From Euryarchaeota archaeon UBA121 (GTDB lineage: Archaea > Thermoplasmatota > Poseidoniia > Poseidoniales > Thalassarchaeaceae): a stretch of DNA of 60,106 nt. The stretch spans positions 1,156 through 61,261 of the forward strand of contig DANL01000036.1 in assembly GCA_002499865.1 (NCBI GenBank), given 5' to 3'. The notes beneath the pieces are model-generated. The model was not told the DNA's origin. It was given only the letters and a program-made list of their open reading frames with translations, and made no database searches. A program made the translations under genes and the position numbers. This document shows, in pieces, positions 17,581-26,542 of this stretch; within the stretch, counting starts at the first letter, position 1; each line of letters begins with the position of its first letter.

Positions 17581-18570
17581 GTGCCGTCGTGCAATAGGAC
17601 GCTTCAAGTCTGTAAACTCCTTCAGAATAGCGTGGAAGATGCAGTCAGACAACTCTTGGCAGTTAGAGGAGTACGCCTTCACGAGGCATCTCAAGGCACA
17701 ATAACCCCTGGTTTCATACTTCTTGGAGTAGCAGAAAGAGTACCAGAATTTGGTGAAATGAAAGGCTCTCCAGTTTCCGTGTGGCATATTCCTTCCGACA
17801 TACTCCCCATTAGTAGGGCTGAGCTTGAGAGATGGTGTGTAGATGCGCCTCCCGGTAGGCATTGGCTCCTCAGTCAAAGGGATCTTCCCGACGACCTCTC
17901 CTCGATATTCCCTACTGACTCACAAGTGGTAGCATGGGGTCCGAACAAAATGTCAGTTTGGTTAGGAGAAGCAATACTTTCAGGTGACCTAGAAGTATCT
18001 CCTCCCAATGAACATGGACTCAAACCGAATTCCGAAAACTTGTCACCAGAAAATGAAAGGAGCGAAATAAAGTTTGTAGAAGCTGTGATAAATTTAGATT
18101 CGTGGCTACTACAAAAAAATCTTGTAAACGCCCTTACGTCTCCAGTATTTTTAGAAGGTAAGATATGGGAAGTTAAGGGGGAAATAGTTTCACCAGAAGG
18201 AGCCTCAGAAAGAGATACCTGGATGATTATAGAAGACCCATGGTCCTCCAATCTATCAATATTTGAAGATAAAGAGAAAAATTATGCGACCCCGAACCTT
18301 AGGATTATCATGCCTCCCGAAGCAAGATGGATGAAACGAGAGAAACTAATATCAAAGCTACCCTCGCTCTTAGATGAAAGAAGGCAGGGAGAATCGGAAC
18401 AAAGAGAAAACTCAGTTAGGAGCATCATGTTAGAATGGTGGAGAGTCGATTTGGAATCAATCACAATCCGAACTATTGATGCAGTATTTCCCGCATGGTT
18501 ACTGAACGTCGAGGGTAGAGATGACGTCTTATTGCATGCCATCAATGGCAGGACATATCCATTGCCCTAA
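17581..18570 (+). CDS. Uncharacterised protein downstream of rpl30e
   Basis: I recognise no family in this 329-residue soluble protein. The N-terminal third (VEDAVRQLLAVRGVRL, GFILLGVAERVPEF) looks alpha/beta, the middle is tryptophan-rich, and a charged linker lies near 145-160. There is no signal peptide or membrane helix. The GTG start at 17581 is tentative because no ribosome site is clear; a later GTG near 17632 is possible. It takes the place where archaea usually have nusA, rps12 and rps7. Its stop overlaps the convergent coiled-coil gene by 4 bp. Confidence 0.72.
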   Translation: MPSCNRTLQVCKLLQNSVEDAVRQLLAVRGVRLHEASQGTITPGFILLGVAERVPEFGEMKGSPVSVWHIPSDILPISRAELERWCVDAPPGRHWLLSQRDLPDDLSSIFPTDSQVVAWGPNKMSVWLGEAILSGDLEVSPPNEHGLKPNSENLSPENERSEIKFVEAVINLDSWLLQKNLVNALTSPVFLEGKIWEVKGEIVSPEGASERDTWMIIEDPWSSNLSIFEDKEKNYATPNLRIIMPPEARWMKREKLISKLPSLLDERRQGESEQRENSVRSIMLEWWRVDLESITIRTIDAVFPAWLLNVEGRDDVLLHAINGRTYPLP

Positions 18571-19439
18571 TTACGTTGCAGGGACATCAGCTCTTCAGTA
18601 GAGAGTGTGTCTCCTGACATCAACTTGGACATGAGATCAGAGACCTCAGTCTTTTCTTCGGAAACATTCTCATCCGTTCTCATCTCAATCGCTTTAATCA
18701 GGTCTTGAATGGAGTGAATGCATCTTAAGGAGACGATATATAGGCTATGTATCGAGTCGGCCTCCTTCTTGGATTTAGTCAATCCGGAATGAGCGGAATT
18801 AGCCTGATCACGTAATCTGTCAACTTCTTCAGATAACTCCACCATCAAGTCATGGGCTTCCTGTGCTGACGATACCGCTTTTTCAACTCTATTATGGGCT
18901 TCTTCTTGTGCCCTTTCAGCGCTACGTACGCTGGACTTCAGATCACTAAGTCTGCCTCCATCTTTATTCGACTCTTTTGCTTCCTTCAAATCTTGACTGA
19001 GCTTTTTCATTTCTCTGAAGAAACCCTTCTCACTAGCACCTGTGAAGCCCCCTCTTTCGTACTTCCTCTCAAGGGCATCCATCTTCGCCCGAATTTTAGC
19101 AGGAGAGGGTCCTGAATTTCTCTTAGACTTCTCTCCGCTATCTTCCAACCTAGACAATATTTCCCTTAAATCGGCCCTAATCGATTTCAACTCATCAGAT
19201 TTAACAGCCCTTTCAAGCTTGAGATCCTTGACTATGGTATTGGCTTCATCGCGAACTTCTTTCTGTGTCCTTACTTCGGAAATCAGCTCTTTGACCTGCC
19301 TATTTACTTCGTTCCTTGTATCTAAGTAAGCCCTAACTTTGGCATTCAACTCGTCGCGTAACTCACGCTTCTCGTCTAATCCTGACTCAAGAGACTCCTT
19401 CGCGGGAGCGAAAACTTCTGTTATCTCGTCGAGCTCCAA
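18567..19439 (-). CDS. Coiled-coil protein A (COG1340-like)
   Basis: An almost entirely helical, charged protein of 290 residues with heptad-rich segments (KRELRDELNAKVRAYLDTRN and similar). A break near 105-125 (NSGPSPAKIRAK) separates two coils. It ends with LMSGDTLSTEELMSL, a motif echoed in the neighbouring paralogue (GGSLSTVELDALL). The style matches the archaeal coiled-coil group COG1340, whose role is unknown. The start is a TTG at 19439, because no ATG lies near the expected N terminus. It is third in a leftward row with the genes at 19505 and 20467. Confidence 0.82.
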   Translation of the reverse strand: MELDEITEVFAPAKESLESGLDEKRELRDELNAKVRAYLDTRNEVNRQVKELISEVRTQKEVRDEANTIVKDLKLERAVKSDELKSIRADLREILSRLEDSGEKSKRNSGPSPAKIRAKMDALERKYERGGFTGASEKGFFREMKKLSQDLKEAKESNKDGGRLSDLKSSVRSAERAQEEAHNRVEKAVSSAQEAHDLMVELSEEVDRLRDQANSAHSGLTKSKKEADSIHSLYIVSLRCIHSIQDLIKAIEMRTDENVSEEKTEVSDLMSKLMSGDTLSTEELMSLQRN

Positions 19440-19504
19440 TATGTAACCCCAACATTACCGAATTTGTACTGACATTTAAGCACATAGTAGAGCAATAAAT
19501 TTAC

Positions 19505-20470
19505 TCAATCTTCCCTCTTGGTTGCTAGATTGCCCTTTCTGGGTCCCCTCCGAGAGACCCCAATCCTCCTCTTCTTCTTAGTAGGCGTATTCTTGGAGCC
19601 AATTTCCGATCCAATATCTCCGCCCCCCCCAGTCAGATCCGAGAGACTCCCCGATCCCAGAAGCGCATCAAGTTCCACGGTACTCAGAGAGCCTCCCGTT
19701 TTGGCCTTGGCTTTGATTTCAGAAAATCTGACTTTTCTATTTTTTCCACCAGTTATCCTCTGGTACGTCTTAACTCTGGAAAGACCTTTCCTCAACGACT
19801 TTCTTTTGGATTCAATCACATCAATCCGCTTATCGATTTTTGAAATCCTTTTACTAATTTTACTTACTTCGGCTCTACTGGCCTTATTTTCATTTCCAGA
19901 CTCCGATGTCGCTTCATTCTCCAATACCTCCTTTTCCTTGCGTCCAGCATCAAGTTTTACGGTTACTTCCCTCATTTGCTTGGCTTTCTCTACGTATTCG
20001 GAGTGCGCTATCTCTGATTCGGCTTTCTTAACAATAGATGCTTGAATCTCAAAAAATCTTCTGAATGCCTCCAACTCCCGAGAGAGTGTCGGGACCGCAG
20101 TCAAGTCATTATCGATGGTGGTCAATCTCCTATGTGTTTCAGATAACCACTCCTTCAGTACATCCATTGGAGGAGGAATGAGCCTATTGACATCGTCCCT
20201 CCTCTTCCTGGATGAATCAGCAGCTTTCCTTATTTCATGAAATTTCCTTAATAGTCCCCTTCTTTCTGAATTGGCCCCCTCCATCTTTCCAACGATACCA
20301 CGCAGGATTCTAACTCTGTTAACTAGGTCCATCCTCTCAGAACGCAGGTCTCTCTTTTCGCCCTCAAGAGAACCTAACTCTCTCTCAAAACTGCTCCTCA
20401 TTTCTTGAACTTCATGACCATCAAGATCTTCTAAGTCATTGAATGAGCTAGCGGCATTATCTTCACTCAT
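19505..20470 (-). CDS. Coiled-coil protein B (COG1340-like) with basic tail
   Basis: 321 residues, nearly all coiled coil between 20 and 240, then AKTGGSLSTVELDALLGSG and a glycine-rich linker ending in a strongly basic tail (KKKRRIGVSRRGPRKG). The tail resembles the end of the coiled-coil protein at 25500 (KRRKSRKVGAFRRTRK), suggesting a shared acidic partner such as nucleic acid or membrane surface. The ATG overlaps the stop of the upstream paralogue (ATGA) and is preceded by GGAGGAGGA. No enzyme motif is seen. Confidence 0.85.
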   Translation of the reverse strand: MSEDNAASSFNDLEDLDGHEVQEMRSSFERELGSLEGEKRDLRSERMDLVNRVRILRGIVGKMEGANSERRGLLRKFHEIRKAADSSRKRRDDVNRLIPPPMDVLKEWLSETHRRLTTIDNDLTAVPTLSRELEAFRRFFEIQASIVKKAESEIAHSEYVEKAKQMREVTVKLDAGRKEKEVLENEATSESGNENKASRAEVSKISKRISKIDKRIDVIESKRKSLRKGLSRVKTYQRITGGKNRKVRFSEIKAKAKTGGSLSTVELDALLGSGSLSDLTGGGGDIGSEIGSKNTPTKKKRRIGVSRRGPRKGNLATKRED

Positions 20471-21276
20471 TCTTCCTCCTCCCTTTTGGATTTCTTCCTC
20501 GCAAACGAGGAAGCACCACCATCCAATACCCTGTTCATATCTGTGAGGAGGTCATCAAATCCAGTGGCACTATCTCCGAAACCCGTAGATAATTTTCCTT
20601 CCCATAATGAAATTGCATCTGATGACTGCGCATATAGCTCTCTAGCTCGATCTAACTGTCTTCGGATGTCCCTGATTTCTGATTGTAGAGATATCTTTTT
20701 TTCATACAGAGGTTGTGCCTTTTCCACCGCCCCCAGCATCCTTGAATGTGCCGCTTCTGAAATTCTAAAATTGGAAATCATGGTCTTCCTTGAATCCACA
20801 TACTTAGACATCTCAGGATTAGACTCTCTCCTATCTTTGAGCCATTTCTCATTCTTTTCAATTAGTTTCCTCCGCTTAGCTATCAGCTTTCCTTCTTCTT
20901 TATGGTCCAATGCCGAGGTTTCTATCTTATCTTCTATATTCTCAAGCTCTTCAAGAAGCTTTACTTTCTTCCATTCGGGATCCAGACTTACCATTCCACC
21001 TTTCACAGAGAGTAACTCTATCGATTTTTTAACTTCAGATAATTTAGCTCTAGCAACGGCCTGCGAAGTATCTCTTTCAGCCTTCTTTTCAGCTACAATT
21101 GCATTTGCTTTCTTATGGGATTCAACCGCTCTCTTAACTCGAGGAGAGAGAGCTTCCTCCTCTGCTTCAAGATTCCTAATTACATTCGGAAGTTGCTCTT
21201 CTAATGCCCTCCATCTTGCAAGCAAGCCCTCTGCTAGCTCATTGGGTTTTACCTCTAGCAACTGTTGGACGTCCAT
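20467..21276 (-). CDS. Coiled-coil protein C (COG1340-like)
   Basis: About 269 residues and first gene of the leftward coiled-coil row. Coils run from about residue 25 to 225, with a charged middle (DKIETSALDHKEEGKLIAK) of the type seen in COG1340 proteins. It ends with a short basic-then-acidic tail (ARKKSKREEEE). The frame is open from a GTG at 21315, but the ATG at 21276 with GGAG upstream is the better start. It is transcribed divergently from the CARDB-zinc-ribbon gene at 21380. Confidence 0.83.
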   Translation of the reverse strand: MDVQQLLEVKPNELAEGLLARWRALEEQLPNVIRNLEAEEEALSPRVKRAVESHKKANAIVAEKKAERDTSQAVARAKLSEVKKSIELLSVKGGMVSLDPEWKKVKLLEELENIEDKIETSALDHKEEGKLIAKRRKLIEKNEKWLKDRRESNPEMSKYVDSRKTMISNFRISEAAHSRMLGAVEKAQPLYEKKISLQSEIRDIRRQLDRARELYAQSSDAISLWEGKLSTGFGDSATGFDDLLTDMNRVLDGGASSFARKKSKREEEE

Positions 21277-21379
21277 TGTATTTGGCTCCAGCCGGGACTG
21301 TCGGTTAAAGGTCACTATGTGGCATTAGAAGGGGTTTGTTTCATACGCCCTTACATCTCGGAAGTTTTGAGGCGAGGAT
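21277..21379. promoter_or_regulatory. Divergent promoter region of the coiled-coil module
   Basis: This 103 bp spacer drives the three leftward coiled-coil genes and the rightward membrane protein/regulator/coiled-coil row. GAGGCGAGG precedes the rightward ATG. No TATA element stands out and no DtxR-box-like palindrome is visible here. Confidence 0.4.
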
Positions 21380-23287
21380 ATGAAGCATACCGCATCATAC
21401 ATCATATTGCTCTCTTTCATACTTATTTTTTCCAATTCTGCATCTGCTAATGACTCACAATTACCCGAAATTGAAATTCAAGAGTCTTCCTACTGGGAGG
21501 TTATTGTTATTGATCAATCTACTTCATTGCCGAATGGTAACGAAACATATTCTGATGGCGATTATGTGAGGATTTCAGTTCAGGTGAGTAATACAGGAAA
21601 CCAGACGATAAACGGTAGTTGGAAATTAAAACTACTTTCCGAAGGAATATGGCACCCATCAGTAGGTCAGAACGAAACATGGGTCGCTAACGACAACCAA
21701 CTTTCTGAGATGACCCTGGGGCCGCTCATTGAAGGGACTATGACATTAAAATTCGAAATTTCACTGGATAACTCTACCTCTAAGATTTCTGAAACTATGG
21801 AAATTGTCGTGTCTCCAAATCCAATACTCTTCACTTCTGCAGGGGAGGCAATTATCGCAATAACAGGTGAACCGGCTTATATTGGCGATATTCTAACGGC
21901 TTCAATACTAGTGGGAAATCAGGGGGATTCTGAAGGATCAGTTATGCTTACTCTATATGATGCAAATTCAATAATTTTATTCTCGGGAGAGCCCGTTTTA
22001 ATTAGCCCAGGCTCCAGTAGGGAGATTTCAGTAGATTTTAATTTCTCTTCGTATGGCGAAAAATGGTTCCTATGGAAAATCAATAGTGATTCAGGAGGAG
22101 TGTCACCAGACTTATCTGGCAACCACACAATCACTATTCTTCCACAACAGGAAGTTAGGGTGGGCCTTACATCTAGTGACTGGTCGGTTTCTAATGGGTT
22201 ATCAATTGACTATTGGGTTTCCCTTACAGATGGGCCCGAAAGAAATGTACAAGTTTCGATAAGTGGATTTGAATCAGGCATGTCCAAAGAACTTCAGAAA
22301 TTTACAATTACACTAAGCCAAGGTGTAAGGCAACTAGATATCCAAATTACCGATCCTAGTCCCGGACTAGACAGAATAGAAATTTCTGTAGACCCATTGA
22401 GTTGGTATTCGGAACAAATACCAGATTTGGATGTGCAATTAATTAGTCCACAGCCGATAATAGAGATCTCTTCATGTGTCCAGAGTCCAGATGTTCTGGA
22501 ATTCTCAGATACACTAGTCATCACATGTACAATTTCAAACACAGGCAACTCAAACTCTTTGCCTGGAGAAGTCTCTCTATCTAGGGTCTCAGATGGTTTT
22601 ATTTTCAGTGATTCCGGATTATCAATGATTCAAATAAACGTCGGAGAGGAAAAAGCGATATCATTGACAGTCCCCAATTGGCAGGACGAGGGTACCACTG
22701 CTCTGCAAGTAAAATTTTCATCCGCCATAAGCACCTCGTCAGGAAGTATAGCCGTTCAGGCCAATCAGAGGCCTTCAGATGGTTTTGAGATACCATTCGA
22801 CCCAACTGCGGCCCTCTTAGGCGCAGTTTCTGGACTAGTTTTAATGATGATTTTACTCGCATTCTGGAGAGTTGTTACGGAAAGGACGCCTGACACGGAA
22901 AAGAAGAATCAGGGCTCTGCTTCAAGAATCGAGAAAAGGAGGGAGCGAGATAACATAGAGGCAACATGTCCCACCTGTAGTCAAAGGCTCAGTATCCCAG
23001 GCGATCATGTAGGGAGAGTGAGATGCCCCGCATGCTCGAATAGCTTCGAAGTTGGCGTCAGGGAGGAAATCAAAATTAGTGCTGACTCCTCAGCTATAGA
23101 AGAAGAAATAGAAAGTAAAGACTCAGAAAATAATGTAGATATTTCCTCTACCTCGGACAATGATATACTATCATGTCCATCTTGCGATCAGTTACTCAAG
23201 GTGCCATTGGTAAAGAGACCAGTAATGTCTAGATGCCCTGCTTGTAGATGTGAGTTCATGGCCCTTGGAGGTGATTTGGATGAGTGA
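21380..23287 (+). CDS. Secreted CARDB-like protein with one membrane helix and two cytoplasmic zinc ribbons
   Basis: A signal peptide (1-23, ending SASA) is followed by repeated beta-sandwich segments of CARDB/DUF11 character (VSNTGNQTINGSWKLK; ISNTGNSNSLPGEV), a membrane helix near 477-496, a basic stop (RIEKRRERD), and two zinc ribbons: CPTC/CPAC near 531-556 and CPSC/CPAC near 598-624. The topology predicts an outside adhesive or sensing part and zinc-binding parts inside. The start follows GAGG. It overlaps the DtxR-family gene by 8 bp. Confidence 0.85.
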   Translation: MKHTASYIILLSFILIFSNSASANDSQLPEIEIQESSYWEVIVIDQSTSLPNGNETYSDGDYVRISVQVSNTGNQTINGSWKLKLLSEGIWHPSVGQNETWVANDNQLSEMTLGPLIEGTMTLKFEISLDNSTSKISETMEIVVSPNPILFTSAGEAIIAITGEPAYIGDILTASILVGNQGDSEGSVMLTLYDANSIILFSGEPVLISPGSSREISVDFNFSSYGEKWFLWKINSDSGGVSPDLSGNHTITILPQQEVRVGLTSSDWSVSNGLSIDYWVSLTDGPERNVQVSISGFESGMSKELQKFTITLSQGVRQLDIQITDPSPGLDRIEISVDPLSWYSEQIPDLDVQLISPQPIIEISSCVQSPDVLEFSDTLVITCTISNTGNSNSLPGEVSLSRVSDGFIFSDSGLSMIQINVGEEKAISLTVPNWQDEGTTALQVKFSSAISTSSGSIAVQANQRPSDGFEIPFDPTAALLGAVSGLVLMMILLAFWRVVTERTPDTEKKNQGSASRIEKRRERDNIEATCPTCSQRLSIPGDHVGRVRCPACSNSFEVGVREEIKISADSSAIEEEIESKDSENNVDISSTSDNDILSCPSCDQLLKVPLVKRPVMSRCPACRCEFMALGGDLDE

Positions 23288-23930
23288 ATTAAGTGAATTT
23301 GAAGAGATGTATCTAAAGAGAATTTTTGAGATCTATGATTCTGAGCCAAGTACTATTGTCAAGACCTCCCAATTAGCGGACATAATGTCAGTTAGCAATG
23401 CATCTTCCACGGAAATGATTCAAAGACTATCTGAAAGAGGTCTATTGACATATGTTCCTTACAAGGGGTGCAGACTCACCCCTATAGGATTTAACACGGC
23501 CGCTAGGATAAAAAGAAGGGAGGGCCTGTTGCAAATTTTACTTACTGATGTAATTGGATTTGATGGTGATGTTGATGCCGCGGCCTGTAAGATGGAGCAT
23601 AACATGTCGATTGATTTAGAGGAATCATTAGATAGGATGCTAGGTTATCCCGAACAGACGCCAGAAGGGAAAAAAATTCCATCTATAAAGAGATCAGTAA
23701 AGCCAATTAATGAGGGTCTTTTGCTACCCATTTCCTTCCTTCCCCTAGGCTCTTCAGCAACAATAGAGGTGATCGCACTTCAGCCAACAGATGTGAAGAC
23801 ACTGGAATTATCAGGCCTAGGGATAGGATCTAGAATAGAAGTTCGCGAAGAGGGCGTATATTGTAACGGCGAACTAATCTCCATTAGTGAGTCAATCATG
23901 AAGAGGATTCTATCACGTACGGAGAGTTAA
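23280..23930 (+). CDS. DtxR/IdeR-family metal-dependent regulator
   Basis: A 216-residue protein. The N-terminal winged helix (EEMYLKRI then TSQLADIMSVSNASSTEMI) is followed by the dimer/metal domain and a C-terminal FeoA-like SH3 domain (LSGLGIGSRIEVRE). Primary-site ligands typical of DtxR are kept: M10, C103, E106, H107. Ancillary-site residues are changed: E81, Q85 and D99 replace H79, E83 and H98 of DtxR. The Met/Cys pair favours iron over manganese. GGAGGTGA precedes the ATG at 23280, which overlaps the upstream stop. A DtxR-box-like site lies at 27924. Confidence 0.9.
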   Translation: MSELSEFEEMYLKRIFEIYDSEPSTIVKTSQLADIMSVSNASSTEMIQRLSERGLLTYVPYKGCRLTPIGFNTAARIKRREGLLQILLTDVIGFDGDVDAAACKMEHNMSIDLEESLDRMLGYPEQTPEGKKIPSIKRSVKPINEGLLLPISFLPLGSSATIEVIALQPTDVKTLELSGLGIGSRIEVREEGVYCNGELISISESIMKRILSRTES

Positions 23931-23931
23931 A

Positions 23932-25500
23932 ATGTCAATTAAAGAGAATGAAAATCTGGATCTCGTGTCATTGGCGGATGACTTATCTGGTATTGCCCCA
24001 CCAGCTCCTTCAGTTCCTGTTTCTAATATTTCCTCATCGTCCACCTCTTGGATGGACGACACACTCCGATCAAAAGAATCTGCACTTTTGAGGTTAGATA
24101 GGTTATTGGTGAGCGGAGGAGCTAGACTAGTACTATTCCTGCCATTGTTGGCAATTGTCCTACTTGGCGCCGCGCAGTCATACGGTAGCAATGATACTGA
24201 CTGGTGGAATAATACTCTAAGAGATGCAGCAGGTGGTTTTTCATTGGTCCGGACAACATATGCCATAGCATTACTAATACTAATTGCCGATATTTTTCTA
24301 TTAACAATCTTACTCAGGATGATGACCTATTCAAGAACAATATTTCATTACGAAGCAGATGCACTAACATCTTCGGGCCTAACCTTTAGGAGCTCTCATG
24401 GCTATGCCGAGATGAGGGCGACTTTAGATGGGTCGATTAGACAGGTTACGGCAATCTCATCATTGATAGCTATCTCATCAATTCTTCTTGCATTATCCCT
24501 ATGGTTCCCATCTGGTAAAGAACAGGTTAGTCCGGTTCTATTGGCACTATCTACTGGATCCCTGCTAGCAGGTTACGGAGTACAACTTATCTCCATAAGG
24601 TCCAGATTCAATGCATCCGAACCGTGGGGTATGCTTGAGGCATTTTCCCCTCCAATTCACCCGGCACTGCTAACCAGGCCATTCAATGATGTCATAAAAG
24701 CACACATCGACCCACTGCTTGGAATAAGAATTACTGAGTACCTTAAAACCGTTAGATCGGAACTCAGAGAAGGTTATACAATGTCCGAGTTACAAGAGTC
24801 CCTGCTCTTACTACTTCACTTGAGGAGATCTTCTCTAATTTCCGAATCAGAGTTCAGAAAAAATTTAGAATTGATGGTCGAGCCAACGGCAATAGACGGA
24901 CTTTTCAGACACCCAGAAGTAGGCGAGGAAACCTGGGATAGGCTACTGCAACACGCTAGAAGTGAATGTAAGCCATTTTTTAGATTACATGATAGGATGA
25001 GGATGAGGAGGGGAATCAGTAGCTCAGATGGAGGCTTCTGGTTCGATGTAGATATGGAGAATTTAGTCGTAGGTCAGGCAAATTTATTTGCCTTTATACT
25101 CAATTCCGGTGAAGAGCCAAAAGATCTAGTTTTGAAGATACAGACTCCCGACTTTAAACCGAATGAATGTGTTTACAAATTACACTCATCTCCTCTAGTT
25201 TCGTCATCAGATCCACTAAACCCCTCTTCACTATCTTCTATGATCCAAGAAATGACAAACAGTACAAGTATCGTCTGGCAAAGTCTGTTACCGTCCATTA
25301 AGGGAGAGGCTACGGTCACAGTTAGACTGGAAGACGACTCTGGTAACCTAATCTCAGGAAGGGTTCTCAATGTCCAAGTTGGAAGCGACCTCATAACAAG
25401 AACAAGAAGGACGGTTGGTGCAATGTTCATGATCGGTGCTCTTATTGCAATCACATCTCCACTATTGCCCTTAGCTGGCTCAGTACTTGGACTACTTTGA
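23932..25500 (+). CDS. Uncharacterised multi-helix membrane protein
   Basis: 522 residues with no family recognised. A serine/proline-rich cytoplasmic start is followed by helices near 65-85, 105-128, 172-190 and 198-220, a soluble region of about 250 residues containing a likely beta-sandwich (NLVVGQANLFAFILNSGEEP), and a last helix near 494-520. It starts 1 bp after the DtxR-family stop, and its stop overlaps the next coiled-coil gene (TGATG), so all four rightward genes form one operon. It could anchor the coiled-coil proteins, but that is inferred from position only. Confidence 0.82.
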   Translation: MSIKENENLDLVSLADDLSGIAPPAPSVPVSNISSSSTSWMDDTLRSKESALLRLDRLLVSGGARLVLFLPLLAIVLLGAAQSYGSNDTDWWNNTLRDAAGGFSLVRTTYAIALLILIADIFLLTILLRMMTYSRTIFHYEADALTSSGLTFRSSHGYAEMRATLDGSIRQVTAISSLIAISSILLALSLWFPSGKEQVSPVLLALSTGSLLAGYGVQLISIRSRFNASEPWGMLEAFSPPIHPALLTRPFNDVIKAHIDPLLGIRITEYLKTVRSELREGYTMSELQESLLLLLHLRRSSLISESEFRKNLELMVEPTAIDGLFRHPEVGEETWDRLLQHARSECKPFFRLHDRMRMRRGISSSDGGFWFDVDMENLVVGQANLFAFILNSGEEPKDLVLKIQTPDFKPNECVYKLHSSPLVSSSDPLNPSSLSSMIQEMTNSTSIVWQSLLPSIKGEATVTVRLEDDSGNLISGRVLNVQVGSDLITRTRRTVGAMFMIGALIAITSPLLPLAGSVLGLL

Positions 25501-26540
25501 TGAGTTCCATTCAAGAACTTCTACCTCGTCGCATGGACGTGAATGATGAGGAAAAGGGTCCTGATGACGACCTAAAAACTAGGCTCCATGCCATGGAGGC
25601 TAGGCTTAGGAGAATGAGGGATCAAAGGGCATCTCATAACGAGGACGCTAGAAGGGCCGCTAATTCTAGAAACTCAGTTCAGGAGCAGTCAAAGGAGATT
25701 AGGTCCAACATAGAGGAAAAATTATCACAGCAGAAAGAAGTCAGAGCTAGGGCTAAATCACATCAGGCCCAGAGGGATGCCATACAGTCTAGGATTAGGG
25801 AAATCATCAACAGTAAGAAGGGCAGAAGAAATGAAGCAGGAAAGGCCAAGTCCGATGTGGTTGAACTATCGGAAGCTATTGCTGAGATTTCACAAATAGA
25901 AAACAAGCTTATGACAGATGGTACACTGACCCTCAAGGCAGAGAACAGGCTTCTTAGAAAGCTTAAGAATTTGGCTTCTAGGAGGGATGAGCTACTTCCA
26001 AAGGCCGCAGAGTTTGAGGCCATAAATATCGACCTCGGAGATTTGGAAGGTACTATTCAGACCTTGAAGGCCGAAGCGGACGCGCAACATGAAGCAATGA
26101 AAAGCGCACACGAAGAAGCCGACGATATTTGGGAGGAAGTAAAACCAATGCTTGAAGAAAGAGACTTCCTTAGATCAGAGGGAGATCGTCTCCATGAGAT
26201 TTTCGTAGAGTCAAAAGAATTAGCTAACTCCGTACATGCTGAAATTGAAGCTCTTCTGAAAGAGGTCAACGAGGCCAGAGATGAAATGAAGTCAAGGAGA
26301 GAGGAAAGGGCCAGAGTGATTAGGGATCATAACGAGTCCGTGAGGGAAGCTCTGAAGACACCCGACAACGATGAAGTTCTAGCAGACTCACTTACTGATA
26401 GGTTACTTTCCGAGGGTTCACTAACCCTAGGCGGGTCAATGTCAGGGGATCCCCAGGCATCTCCAAATGCAAATACCACAACTCCCCTAAAAAGAAGGAA
26501 GTCCAGGAAAGTCGGCGCCTTTAGAAGAACTAGAAAGTAG
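25500..26540 (+). CDS. Coiled-coil protein D (COG1340-like) with basic tail
   Basis: 346 residues. Coils span about 15-295, with the COG1340-style middle KLMTDGTLTLKAENRLLRKL, then LLSEGSLTLGGSMSGDP and a basic tail (KRRKSRKVGAFRRTRK) like that of coiled-coil protein B. It is last in the rightward operon and translationally coupled to the membrane protein. The ATG at 25500 is preferred over an in-frame TTG one codon earlier. It is the fourth related coiled-coil protein within 8 kb. It converges with pdxS across 2 bp. Confidence 0.85.
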   Translation: MSSIQELLPRRMDVNDEEKGPDDDLKTRLHAMEARLRRMRDQRASHNEDARRAANSRNSVQEQSKEIRSNIEEKLSQQKEVRARAKSHQAQRDAIQSRIREIINSKKGRRNEAGKAKSDVVELSEAIAEISQIENKLMTDGTLTLKAENRLLRKLKNLASRRDELLPKAAEFEAINIDLGDLEGTIQTLKAEADAQHEAMKSAHEEADDIWEEVKPMLEERDFLRSEGDRLHEIFVESKELANSVHAEIEALLKEVNEARDEMKSRREERARVIRDHNESVREALKTPDNDEVLADSLTDRLLSEGSLTLGGSMSGDPQASPNANTTTPLKRRKSRKVGAFRRTRK

Positions 26541-26542
26541 TA

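Noticed and set aside
17554..18251. Two minus-strand open frames opposite the unknown gene at 17581
   Set aside because: They would break the tight rightward run and show no domain or ribosome site; the single long plus-strand frame is the better model.
19518..20045. Plus-strand open frame of 175 codons opposite coiled-coil gene B
   Set aside because: Low-complexity product mirroring glutamate/lysine codons on the other strand.
20486..21328. Long plus-strand open frame (280 codons) opposite coiled-coil gene C
   Set aside because: The product is serine- and phenylalanine-rich, typical of the antisense of a charged coiled coil, and it has no ribosome site.
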